Below, piece after piece: positions 1 through 13,000 of a DNA stretch of 64,000 bases. The translations under genes were made by a program, and so were the position numbers. This stretch comes from Cydia pomonella. Lineage: Eukaryota > Arthropoda > Insecta > Lepidoptera > Tortricidae. The notes below the pieces were generated by a model. It saw nothing but the letters and a program-made list of their open reading frames with translations. It made no database searches and was not told the origin of the DNA. Location of the stretch: positions 9,858,001 to 9,922,000 of the forward strand of contig NC_084711.1 in NCBI RefSeq assembly GCF_033807575.1. The letters are read 5' to 3'. Positions within the stretch are counted from its first letter, which is position 1, and every line of letters starts with the position of its first letter.

Positions 1-649
1 ATTTATTTGGGAAACATACAGCACATAATAATTCAATAAGGTAAAAGATATAACATAAGCCAAAACAGTTTCAGTTATAGCTAATACAAAATTCCTTTGC
101 TCTGAATAAAAGTACAATTATTAGGTATTTTGAATTTAACAGTAAGATTCAGTAAACAAGATATTACACGAGTACGATTAAAATTATAACAAGCATATTT
201 TCGAATTTTGAAAATAATAAGCACAATTTTCAATTTTTAATTTCAAGCAATATATACAATTACAGTAACAATTAAAATACAATTCGCAGTTTAGATAAAT
301 ACAAGACAAGCTTACAATTTTATTACGAGGTACGAATTAGGTAACGGAATTACGATTTTTTTGTTTTGTTTTTTGTTTTAATTTGTTTAAATATTCATTT
401 TTATCGATATTTTGTACGACAGACGAGATGTCTATGACGAGAGACCTACAACCTTCTTAGATAAAGTTTACCATTAACGTTAACTGTATCTACTAGCGGA
501 ATAAAAGCTAGCTTAGCTAACATAACAGCCGACCATATAGCCCACCAACCTCTACTCAACGGAAAAACGACAGATACCTAAGTGCAAACCACTAAAGCTC
601 GGCCGATACTAGCCTGAAAATGAAACTAACCATCTAGGAGATCCCTTCT
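1..649. other. Stretch without identified gene
   Basis: AT-rich sequence with no exon-like frame. The last part (from about 430) may belong to the 5' side of the retrotransposon remnant that follows. Confidence 0.5.
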
Positions 650-2345
650 CGATGTCGGAATTAGAAGCAGGTATCCAAAAGCAGGGAAGGCTGCCGGGAT
701 TGATGATGATAAAATAAGACTGGAACAAATAAAACACTTCGGGCCTGCAACTAAACTGTGGCTACTGAAACTGTTCAATGCTTGTGTGGAGACTACAACT
801 TTTTCCGAAGATACGGAGGAAATCTCACGTGACTGCTATTCTTAAACCTGGTAAAGACCCCGCCGACGTGAAAAGTTACAGACCAATCTCACTTCTTTGC
901 CGTACCTTCAAACTCTTTGAACGCCTCATACTTGAACGCACGACAACAACCCTGTAGGTTACGTTCATAGACCAGCAGGCAGGTTTCAGGGTAGGTAAAT
1001 CCTGTACTTCGCAAGTTCTTAACCTGACACAGTACATTGACGATGGGTTCGAGGGAGGCATGGTGACAGGTAGTGCAGTCTTCGTCGACCTCATGGCTGC
1101 ATATGATATAATAAACCATAGGAGACTAGTAACCAAACTATGTCAAAGTACAAAAGATTATAAACTTACGAAGGTTATATCTGAACTACTCTCCAACAGA
1201 AGGTTCTATGTATCGTTCCAAGGGGAAAAAAGTAGGTGGAGGTCCCTTAAAAATGGTCTTCCTCAGGGTAGCTTACTGGCACCAGCACTTTTCAATATCT
1301 TAGATAACCTACAACATTTCCTTTGACTTTGCACACACATCGCAAGAAAAATCCTTCGAGGCAGTGGAGAATCGTCTTGTGGGAGGTTTGGCGAGTTTGT
1401 CACTGTATTATAAAGAAAATCAACTTAAACCGAACCCATCTAAAATACAGGTTTGTGCCTTCCACCTAAGAAACAGGCAGGCCACCAGACAGCTAAATAT
1501 CGTTTGGGAAGGCAGCCGGCTAGAACACACTGCCGCCCCTAAATACCTAGGAGTGACGCTGGACCGGTCACTGACCTACAAAGCTCACTGCCTCAACACC
1601 AAACAGAAAGTGGCGGCGAGGAACAACAACTTGTGTCATATCACCGGTACCACATGGGGGGGTAACCCTACATACACTACGCACAACGGCTCTCGCTCTC
1701 AGCTTCTCCGCTGGAGAATATGCATGCCCAGTCTAGAAAAATTCTTCACACGTTGCCCAGGTTGACATAGCTCTCAACGAGTCCTGCCGCCTAGTAACCG
1801 GTTGCCTAAAACCCACCAAACGTGACCACCTGAGTGGAATTGCACCGCCGGACATACGCAGAGACGTAGCCGCGGCTGTGGAGTGCGACCCGCGTCGCCC
1901 CCTGCACAACCACAAACCAGTTACTGCAAGGCTTCCGGAAGAGCTTCGTTACAAATTCAGCTCTGCAGCACTAAACTCCCCAGGTGGCTCGACTCAAATC
2001 ATGGAACTCACAACTCAACGACATATCGTTACGAATATCAGCTGCGGAACTCCTGCCTCCAGGGGGAAGGAAAACTGGACAATATGAAAAGCCCTTAACA
2101 GAGTTAGAACGGGAGTTGGTCGGTCAAAACATAATCTTCTGAGATGGGGTATTGGCCGACAAGGTGATACTTTCTGCGAGTGTGGAGTCCTCCAAACAAC
2201 AAAACACATGATCCAATGTTCCATATGCTCTACGATGTGCACTGGAGAAGATCTCCTGAGGGCTACACCCAGAGGGCAAGAAGTGGCAAAGCATTGGCAG
2301 ACAAAAAAATATTTAAAAAGTGTGATCCCTTTACACGAATAAGAA
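650..2345 (+). mobile_element. Broken non-LTR retrotransposon (reverse transcriptase remnant)
   Basis: Pieces of a Jockey/CR1-type reverse transcriptase appear in order: SYRPISLL (about 871), DQQAGFR (about 970), FVDLMAAYD (about 1081), NRRFYVSFQG (about 1195), NGLPQGS (1252-1272). The catalytic YxDD segment after it is missing, and several stops and frameshifts follow. Downstream fragments include PKYLGVTLDRSLTYKAH, and near 2175 a Cys/His cluster CECGVLQTTKHMIQC. The copy is dead; it ends near aagaagaagag. Confidence 0.85.
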
Positions 2346-3721
2346 GAAGAGCGGAATAAAATAGCGAGTGGTTTTTTTTGGCATCTTCAGTTGGTTCGAT
2401 TTCCGGTAATAAAAAAAAAATTAATGCACATTCGTTTATTTTTAAAAATATAAAAATGTTTCGTTGAATTAACGACTTTTCTTCCAGGGCCCATTATGTA
2501 TTTTTTCCACACTGTATACTTAAAGTGTACTTTTGTTTTAGCGTGACTACAATATCTGCCAATAAATATCACCTAGTTACCTGAAATAATTACGCATCTT
2601 ATTATTATAGTAGTCAGTGGCCTAATGTTCAGTTATTATCATATTGTTTTACAATATGATAGTTTTATTATAGACCCACGTCTATAAAAGAGCTTTATAT
2701 GGCGGAATGGCGACCTTCTAAACTATGAGAACAATTTTAATTAAACTTTTGCAGTCGTATTTCCTTTTCCCGGAGACTGTTATATGCTACATTGCATAGA
2801 TACCAACGATATTGCCGCGTGCTCACTGAAAACTATGTATTAAAAAGCACTCGAAATGGACTTCGTAATAGGAAAAGTTTTGCCTCCAGCATCTCCACTA
2901 AACTTAGGTAAGTATAGAAATCGAAAGATAATAGCAGGTTCAGTTTTATTGTCTGATTCGTCTGGCCCTTTTATTTTTGTTTCATTTGGTTTCTTCTATG
3001 GTTTTCGTGCTACTTATCTATATCTGCAGATATTTGACCAGTTATCAATAATAGGTACAGTATCTACCTGACAGTCTGTTATACCCACATAATTAACTAT
3101 TGTTTTAACACACTGTCTAAAATGGTGAATAAATATATATTTTTTATATATAAAACTCAGAAACTTTGAACACTGCTGCAATTTAGACTACCAAGTACTA
3201 ATAACAGTCTTTTCCTCTTTTTAAACATGTCGACTTTGATAATAAAGCAACAAGGAAAACAAAAAAAATGAAAGGATTCTTGTGATATTATTAACAAATA
3301 AATTATTTTTCTTTTAACTGGGGTATTATTGCTAGGTTGAAATTAAATAAATATATTTTAATTAAATAATCGTATATAATATAATAGTGAGTACAAGGAT
3401 GACAAAAATCCTACACAATAAAAACATACCCCAACCTAAATCTCTACTCCTAGAAAAACGCATTGTTCTCAAAATACAATAGAAGCCCGACTTGACCCAG
3501 AATTGTGAATGTAATCATAGATTATGAAGGGACTAAATAAGCTTGCTTTTAGCATGTATAACACAGGTACATCAGTATATCTTCTACATACCAGAGAAGA
3601 TAGGTCAATGTTCTGCGTAAATTCATTGAAAAAACTCAAACCAATAGCAGTGGACAAATACTCTCAGTTGGTCCCAGTAATTAATGTACTTAAAATAAAC
3701 GAAAGAGGACAAAATTATGAC
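2346..3721. other. Stretch without firm gene; one weak exon candidate
   Basis: AT-rich. A 153-bp block at 2755-2907 sits between ttttgcag and ag|gtaagt and is open in one frame (50 codons), but I recognise no domain. A short hairpin lies at about 2640-2661 (atcatattgt / acaatatgat). Confidence 0.4.
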
Positions 3722-3849
3722 TTAACCCTTTACCAGGCTAAGGGATATATATTTCCCACATGCGGCTCTTCAAACATGTGTTCTATTTTCGATGAGTAAG
3801 ACTGACATTCGATTGTCATTTTTAAACTGTCAGCCTGGTAAAGGGTTAA
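3722..3849. mobile_element. TTAA-flanked piggyBac-type MITE
   Basis: 128 bp bounded by TTAA on each side, with inverted ends ccctttaccaggct / agcctggtaaaggg. TTAA target duplication and CCC-starting termini are hallmarks of piggyBac-type elements. No coding capacity. Confidence 0.75.
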
Positions 3850-4994
3850 TATGAATCTGGTTAAGGTCAATGTGAGGAAAACCGGCATATCAATTTTTGG
3901 CTGGGTTCCATCATGGGTTCATGGGGCAAGAACTCTCGTATTTTTATACGTACTTCGCTCATATATAGCCAGAAAGGAAGAGCTTTGATCCTTCTGCTTA
4001 CAGACCCTGTAAGTGGAGTATGTGTACCAACGTAAGAGTTAGAAGCGTCGAAAGAGCTTGTAGACGGTCTTGCCTGGTACACGGTCTTCTCCACATTAAT
4101 TTTACATCAGACTACCCGTGTCCAAGTAACTTACATAAATATTATTAAGTTTTAGTTAACCGGTTTATTTTATTATTAGCCAAGTTTTTTTTCTAGTACT
4201 ATAATCAAGTATTGATCTTTAATTCTTTATTAACACCTGGGAGTAACCCATTCACTACCCACTCGGCCAGACCGGTCCTCAAGATATAATGATATATTAG
4301 TACAGGTAATTAAAAATGTCACAAATAACCATTTCAAGGAAGAAAGATTGTAGTGATAAATTTTCTGCTTCGTTTATTAGAAACTTCTCGCAATAATGTT
4401 TATTCATTTGTCGCGTCGCGTCGTAGTTCCGTGTCGCTTGCTGCCCACTGAGAACTTCAGGCCTGGCTCTATGTTTCTATTGCTTGCCGAACTTACGACT
4501 TAACCTAGCCAAAGCCTTTATAACTTGGTCTTCAAACATAGTAAGGCCTATGTGTAATTGAAGGTGCACTTATATTTGTTATTTTCAAACGAGTACTCGC
4601 CTCCGCTTGAAATGTGGAAGGAATACAAATACACAGCCTGATGTTGATAGCTACTTAGCTACCCGTTGTGCCGAAAGGGTAACTGACAGAAAACAAATTG
4701 TACTTACTTAATGGCTTAAAAGGAAAGCAAATAACGAACTTCTAACGAAATGTTCGAGCTCGTCATTTCAAATAAGGGCGCCATTAATTCTGACGCACTC
4801 TTATTTCGAATTAGGAAAACATTAAATCTAAAAGTTGAATAGAACTTTTGAAATACTGTGTGTAAATTCAATAGGGCGAAAATTTAATCGGCGGTTAGCA
4901 TAGGACCTAAGAAGTACATTGAGATAGATTTTGCTTAGACATACAATGAACATTTCAACTATGCAACATAATTCGGCTCGCAATGTAATACAAC

Positions 4995-5079
4995 ACACGT
5001 TACGGCATACGAGCTTTTTGAAGTAACTGTCAACGCTTGTTGGCAGTTACTATTAAAAAGCTCATACCTCGTAATGTCA
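4995..5079. repeat. Foldback repeat
   Basis: Imperfect inverted arms of about 40 bp around a short loop: gttacggcatacgagctttt on the left pairs with aaaaagctcatacctcgtaa on the right. Likely a small non-autonomous DNA element. Confidence 0.65.
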
Positions 5080-5383
5080 TGTATCTTATGTTTCTCAATG
5101 TTTGCAGTAGATACATTGTTGCTCGGTAAATTATTAAATAATAATTCGGAGTCATAATTAAGTGTAACACAAAAAACTTTTTAATCAATGAAAAATTGGG
5201 TACTTGACACATGGTGAATTTATAACAAAATTTACATTTTTTTTATTTAGCTAAATGGTCAGAAAATGGGCCATTCATTATTAAAAAGTGGAATTTAAAA
5301 AGACATATTGAGATAAAAAAATACAAGACTTTAAAGGATCAAAAAAATTTTTTTTTTTTTAGTTTCAAATATATAAAAAAAAA

Positions 5384-6124
5384 GCGGCCAAGTGCGAGTC
5401 GGACTCACGCATGAAGGGTTCCGTACCATTTAAGACGTATTAAAAAAATCTACTTACTAGATCTTGTTCAACATTTTACCACTTTGGACACACATTTTAC
5501 CACTTTGGAAGTGTCTCTCGCGCAAACTATTGAGTTTAGAAAAAAATGATATTAGGAACCTAAATATCATTTTTGAAGACCTATCCATAAATACCCCACA
5601 CGTATGGGTTTGATGAAAAAATTTTTTTTTTTTAAATTTTATGACGTATAAAAAAAAACTACTTACTAGATCACGTTGAAACCAATTTTCGGTGGAAGTT
5701 TGTATGACAATGTATATCATATATTTTTTTTAGTTTTTTCATTCTGTTATTTTAGAAGTTACGGGGGGGGGACACACATTTTGCCACTTTGGAAGTGTCT
5801 TTCGCGCAAACTATTCATTTTAGAAAAAAATGATATTAGAAACCTCAATATCATTTTTGAAGACCTATCCATAGATACCCCACACGTATGGGTCTGATGA
5901 AAAAAGATTTTTTGAGTTTCAGTTCTAAGTATGGGGAACCCCCAAAATGTATTGTTTTTTTTCTATTTTTGTGTGAACATCTTAATGCGGTTCATAGAAT
6001 ACATCCACTTACTAAGTTTGAACAGTATAGCTCTTATAGTTTCGGAAAAAAGTGGCTGTGACATAATCGGACAGACAGACGGATATGACGGGTTCCGTTT
6101 TTTGCCATTTGGCTACGGAACCCT
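5384..6124 (+). repeat. Dispersed lepidopteran repeat family A, dimeric copy
   Basis: Opens gcggccaagtgcgagtcgga and closes ggctacggaaccct. The central module (tacttactagatc, ttttcggtggaagttt, atgatatta, ccacacgtatgggt) appears twice head to tail. Other copies: 16718, 31414 (reverse), 33951 (fragment), 57972. Confidence 0.85.
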
Positions 6125-6899
6125 AATTACACCATTCGATTCCTTAAATGTTATTAAAAAATAAATTGTATGACAACTATATACATAAACGCAATATTTC
6201 ACGGTCAAAATAGCAATTTTCTTGATCTTCCATACATTTAGGACAGACTAATGTAATGTGATGTCACATTACATCATTATTTTGTTAGAGGCGTTTCAAT
6301 TCAATCGTCGAGTGCGAGCGTCAGACTTTAACTCTCATTTCTGACCTTTGTGTTGGTTAAATGACATGAGTCCTATATAGATAGATATTTGATCCTGAGG
6401 AAAATCAAGATCGATTGACATTATTTACAAAAAACTGTCAAGTAGCCAATAGATGCATTGACTCCTAGTTAGTAACTATACGCGAAATTCCCAATAAAAT
6501 AAATTTACTACCTACTATAGGTACATATTATAAATCTCTATCATGACTTTGTCATAAGGAGTTATAACTCGTAAACTAGACAACCATAAAATTTGTTTTA
6601 CGGCGCTTCAGCTAAATTTACTGCCACAAAAGCGCCTCGTGGTCTTTTCAACAGAAGTTAAACCTACCGGGCTATCGGCAGATGCCTCTAGCCGGGGCCG
6701 TAAATCTCTGCCCTCTTTTGATGTTACGTACACGTACTAAAAGCAACGCTCTTCACTGACCATTAGTGGACCCTATGTCTTTGGAATAAGGTTTACGAAT
6801 CATTAGTTAACAGTGTGGACGTTGGTGATACTGACCATAATCGTTATATTGCTGAAGGATGTGGAGTATTTACGCTTCATTTGTGTCTCCTTGATTAAG

Positions 6900-7007
6900 G
6901 TGGCGGCGCTGTGGGCAAGGAATGTATCTGCGTTCATCGGACCTCAGGAGACCTGCGTTCATGAAGGGAGGATGGCTGCTGCATTTAATTTGCCTATGAT
7001 CAGTTAT
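6900..7007 (+). CDS. Gene 1 exon a: start of visible ligand-binding domain
   Basis: Encodes 36 residues beginning VAALWARN and including SAFIGPQETC and NLPMISY, the signature of the natriuretic-peptide-receptor-like ligand-binding fold. The acceptor is a pyrimidine-rich stretch ending ttaag; the donor is gtaagt. The reading frame continues in phase 0 into 8019. At least one more upstream coding exon must exist. Confidence 0.85.
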
Positions 7008-10000
7008 GTAAGTATACAAACAGTAGTTAAATAATTTCATTATAATAATGTATCAAATTTGACATTACATACCTACCTACTTTTTAAGGCGCGTTGTTTC
7101 CCTGTAAACTGTACGACTAAGAGGCGTACCAATGTACCTGTTGTATCTAGACATATTTCCGTTATTTTATGGCTAAGAAGAAATAAATGTAATGTGTTGT
7201 AATGTGATATGTTCCACAATAAAAAAGGAAAATAAATATTTACATTTAAGAAGAAACAGTTTCAATACTGGCTTCTATTTTCTATACACTACCTACTTAA
7301 GTCTAAGGACGGCAACGCACTTCCAATCCCTCTGGGGTTGCGGGTGCCCATGGGCAACGGTAATTGCTTACTATAAGGCGATTCTACTGCTCGCTTTATC
7401 ATAAAATAAACGAAATTTGTATTTTTTTTTAATCAAACACACTTACTTTTTATGCGTAAAGTCTTACAACTATTAGGTAAGGTTTCCAATTACCAGAACA
7501 CCTAGTGTACATTTATTCGATAGCGTGACGTGACGTACGCGTTTGCGTCAAGTCTCATTTTGTATGGTATTTAGAAACAGCGCGCCAAGCGGGACGTTTT
7601 GGAAACTGAAAATCCCATACAAAAGAGACTTAACGCAAACGCGTACATTACGTTTCGCTATCGAATAAACTTACACTAGGGGTACTGTACCCCTAGTGTA
7701 AATTTAGTCGATAGCGAAACGTGACGTACGCGTTTGCGTTAAGTCTCATTTTGTATGGGTTTTTGAACAGCGCGCCAAGCGGGACGTTTTGGAAAGTCAA
7801 AAATCTCATACAAAATGACACTTAACGCAAACGCGTACGTCACGTTTCGCTGTCGAAAATATTTACACTAGGGGTACTGAAGTGTAAACAAACTCATTTA
7901 GTTTCGTTTTAAAGATTGACTTCGGTATATATATGCGGTATATATTCGGTATATATTGTAATATAACTACTTGAATAATAAACGATCTTATCTTTATAAC
8001 AATTTTGTATGTTGACAGTACTGCCGCGACGTGACCCTCCCTTGCTCCAACAAACCAAACAACATGCAAGGGTACTCCACATTCGTACGTACACGGCCAT
8101 CCGACACCAGCATTTCACGTGCCGTCGTTGACGTTTTGTCGCATTTCAACTTTATGCATGTGAGTACTACCATTTCTAAATTATTTAGAGCATTTTTACA
8201 GACCGAAATATCAAACAGGAATACAGAGTACACACCCTAAACATGCTTGTACTATTTACAAAACTTATTACTAATTGTAAGTTTATAACTGAAAAACTAT
8301 AAAATTATAACTGACATGTGTCTACTTTATGTTCTGTCTTTTGAACTACTGAAAACAAAAATACAAATTCGATCAATTTTTTTTATCCCGCCATTTTAGA
8401 TGTAAATATATATTCAGAGGTGCTATCCTAATAGTTTGTTGACTGTCAATGATTTATTATAACTCAAGATAGGTTATAGGCGTTCCAAAATTGAAGCACT
8501 TAGCTTGTGACAAACTGTACAAGTTGCCTTTAGTCGCATCTGGGCTAGCGAGAGATGTGCACGTGCTAACGCTCACCGAAAGAGAAAGAAATTAATAGAA
8601 TGCGATAATTAAAACCCTACCAGAAATATATGATCATTGTCAAGAGGGCGCTGTTATTCTCATATAAAGAGTGACAGGTCAGTTTAGTATGAAAAATTTA
8701 GTTCCAATGAAATTCCGCAATATGGCACGTGATCATATATTACTGGTCAGGCTTTAATTAAAAATAACAGATTTCTTTATAGGTAAAGAAATAAATATGT
8801 AAGTATTTTTGTGCTCCTCGTTACTGAGTATAACCTATCTATAGTTATATAATATCATTGTTAACTATACGATAAGTTTACATCTGAATATTCTCGAAAT
8901 ATCATAGGATATGTATCTGTATCAAATACTCCAAAGATTAATGTAGCATTTATTGACGTTTAAAATTAGAACATCCCATTCGGTATCCCTCTGAACTGCT
9001 CCTTTTATTGGCGGTCCATTTGGCACAGGAATGACCGGAGCAGATGCGCCAAGTGGTTCCGTGCGTTATGGACCGATCTGCTTCGTGAATGGGAACCTGA
9101 TTGTCATCTGCATTTGTATAGAAGATTTATTTATTAACTAGTGACTCTTTCCCCCTAGATGAGACATATATTTATACATATTTGCCTACTAGAAATTAGG
9201 GGATACCTGTTACACCTTCGATTTCATTTTTCTCTGATTGAATCCGCTTCTAATCCGAAACATGTATACTTCTACTTCTTTTGCTTTTGTTGTACAACTG
9301 GGTGCCTAATCTAATCTAATAAAAATGGCAACTGTTCCTAACAATTTCCTAACGAAATGTTTTTAGTAGGTACCTACTTAAGTAGGTACGTAAGTATCGA
9401 AGTTACATTCTTAATAGTCTAAACAAACAAAAATTCAGAACGTTGTCAATTCGAATTTGTTGCAGGTAACCTTTCTTTATTCAAACGCACTAAACAAGGA
9501 CTTCTCCAGACTCGCGCAGGCCATTATCGCTGCAGTTAAGGAGAGGCAGATATCAGTTCGGAAAACTGAAGCATACAGACATTCCTACTACTTCGGCAAT
9601 AACTATACTCGCAACCCCTTCTTGGAGATCGTTCAGGAAACTTACAAAGACACTAGAAGTTAGTATCAAAAGTTGTTCGCATATAAAATACAGCTTTGTG
9701 GTGCTTCCGTTGACTTGAATTGGAAATATTTTTCGCAGTTTATGTATTGGTGGGGAATTACCACGACCACGTTGGACTTTTGATGGCTTTGGACGCCATG
9801 CAACTTTTAGATTCTGGTAAGTACCGAATAAAGTAACTAAAAGTACTTGTTGCTAGGCCTATTTGAATAAAGAATATATTGACTTTACTTAAGTTTACTT
9901 TTAGGAATTAATTGATAGGTGTATACCTATACTCAATAAAAAAATGTTTTAGCACGTTCACAATCTAATGACACCTCATACAACAAAATACTAATTTAAG

Positions 10001-13000
10001 AGATGTAGGGCAACTAAAACTCAATAACTCGAAATAATTGTACATAAAAAAGAAAACCGACTTCAAAAAGGAATTAAAAAAATATTCCTTTTGTATACCA
10101 ACTCTAGCAACTGATATATTTAAGACAGTGCCAAAGGGGGGTATTACTGCAATGTTACTGCAGAGTACAATAGCACCTATCGTAAACCATAGATTATCTT
10201 AGACATACTATGCCTTAAACTGATTTTTGACAAATTTTCACAGATAATAAAATATGAATATGAACTGTATGGGAGACGAGGTGACGGAAATGCACGGATC
10301 ACTCGAAACGCGCACAAAATTAAGACCATCCCTCACACACTCAAAAAGACTGCAAAGTCTATTCATATTGCAGCACCTGTAGTTGACAACAAATTGCCTA
10401 AAGTTGTAATAGAAGCTGTAAGCGACACTAGCTTTAAATATAGATTAAAAAAATGGCTCATTGGAAAATGTTTCTACAGTTACAAAGAATTTATTGAACA
10501 AAAAGAAATAAAATAATATGCATAATCACTAAAGTATAATTATGAAATAATATGTAAATAATATGTATATAATGACTAATTTATAATAATTGAATAATAT
10601 GTAAGTTGTGACCTGTAAGTTATTATTACCAATAAAGAATGTCTATGTCTAGGTATGTCTATGACATTAAGGCATCAAGGCGGTTTACAAAGGGACTACC
10701 GGGAAACGCGAAAATCGAAAATTTGTTATTTGCATCTTATTCGCTCAAAGATGCAGGAGTGATAGAGAGGCTAGATAACGAATTTTCTTGTTTCGCAGTA
10801 GACCCTCAGATTGTGATGGATTGTGGTGGTGGCGCCTCCTACACAGAGTTTCGCGTAATATTGGCTATTCACAAATAACGGAGTTCCACGGTAACAAACA
10901 TACGGTCGGATTCATAACCTCCTCCTTTTTTAAAGTTGGTTGAAAATAAGGACTTTATATAAACTGATTTAAAAAAGAAACTCTAAAACATCTTATTTCG
11001 AAGCGTAATACAATTCTAAAGTTCACCATCAATTAATTATTACTGACACTCAGTTCTTGAAAGACATGCGAAAAATTGTACTATTAATAGTTGGTATTAA
11101 TTAAAGGGTGTCAACAATGAGAAAATTTACCCTACCCAGTGTGTGTATTTGTGATTACATTTTTAAGTGACGTTTAACGATGATAAGTTATAAAGTGACA
11201 AAAGATCCTAAAGAGACTAAAAAGTTAATATAAAACACGTTTTATGAGCGTCGCGGAACTTGCGGTAAACCAGTAACACCAAGTTTACGATTTCAAGCGT
11301 TCTAAGGAAAAATGAACGCGGTCAATTTAAGGCGTTATTGAAAATACCCTGCTCGTAGTTCAGTCCTGCATTCAACGAAAACCAATTGAATTCGTATCTA
11401 CCAGCAGGTGAATGATGAAAGACATTATCCACGTTGGTTCTCGCGGGTAGACTTTCTAGGATAGCTATGGCATATTTTATTTGAATTGTTTATTTGTAAT
11501 TATAATACTGTATTGAAATCTAATAATGTGTTTTTAGTATGGTTTACCTAATGTCTGTATTATTACTATTAGTGTTTCGTAGTCACTAGAAACCCTTATA
11601 GTTTCGCCATATCCGTATGTCCGTCCGTCGGCGGCTTTGCGATCGTTAGTGCTAGAAAGCTACAATTTGGCATGGATACATAAATCATGCGTGGCGAAAG
11701 AACGGTAAAATAAAAACTACAAAAAAAATAGAGTACCTCCCAGGCTCCCATACAAAAAAAAAATACTTTTTTTTCTTGACCCATTTTTTTGGTATATCGT
11801 TGGACAAGTCTTTCACGAATAAGGGTCTCCTAAACCATTTTCTTATAAAATTAATATTTTCGGTAATAATCGCCCCAAAAGTAATAAAATATGTATCCCC
11901 CCTCTCTAACGTTTAAATTGAACCATGGGTCCAAAAAATATTTTTTACATAAATTCTGATACGAACCTATTTAGCGCCTCTAGGCCTACGCTCGTATTTC
12001 CATAAGCAGGCCGATACATTTATGTAAGATCCCCTTTGTAGCTCGAGTTGCGACGGAACTCGCCGTCGAGGCTTTACGGCCCCATTCATTATCTATAATA
12101 GAAAACTACCGGGATCGCTAAGTTGTAAAATTCTCCCGGGAACTACATAAGCTGTTTCACATCAGTGTTTATGCTGCTTTTTCCAGTATCTGTTTTTGCT
12201 TTTACATAAAATTTACTTTATTCCTGAAAATGTTGTATACATGGTAAATTGAGCATTTTATGTAGACACTTACAGCAATGTCAGTACATCTAGAACTTGA
12301 AGTTAATTATTATTTTCAGACGTAACCTGTACTCACGGAACGTAGCAAAATACCAAAAATAAATAAAAAGTACCTAAATGCTATACAGGTTTTGATTTTA
12401 GTTTTATGTTCCCTCGATTTATGTGTCCATTTTGTCCGACAAATTTACTTAATCGAAATAAACATAAATGTCCAAGACCAATTTTTATCCAAACTAAACA
12501 ATATTTAGTTCTATTTTATTTTCACTACTCTCTTAAAGTCGCTCTAGGGTCGAGTTGTGATACCATTCAGTATCTACTTGTTAATCACGCGTACCTTAAA
12601 TTGGCGTTATTCATATACGCCCTATTAGCCATGAATAAGGGGGTAAGTTTGTACAGTTTGATCATCTTAGATCATACAGTAGCAATATGTAAAGTTGACG
12701 AAATATAAAGTCAGCCGATCTTGTTCAAACTTGTTCGAGAGATCGGCTCACTTCATATTTCGTCAACTTTACATGGATTATTTCGATACAACTTTCCTTT
12801 AATTGTAAAAGCGTTTGTCACTTACCGAGTACATCGCATACAAATGTTCACATTTAGGATGAACGTAGTAGGAAAGTGCATTTCAAAAATTGCATATAGG
12901 TATACATTTATGGATGCAATACTTGGTTAAATCAGAATGTCTTTTTCTTACCACTTACGAGTTCGCGACAAGCTTTAAGATCTCTTGAAGCGTAGTGGAC

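Noticed and set aside
3524..3799. 91-residue open frame on the + strand
   Set aside because: No recognisable domain, AT-rich, and its end overlaps the TTAA-flanked element.
7501..7875. CRISPR-like spaced repeats
   Set aside because: The two repeats are long, internally palindromic and joined head to tail, in animal DNA. A transposable-element dimer explains them.
10639..10878. 79-residue open frame on the + strand
   Set aside because: It lies inside a repeat with inverted ends and resembles sequence repeated in lepidopteran genomes, not a gene exon.
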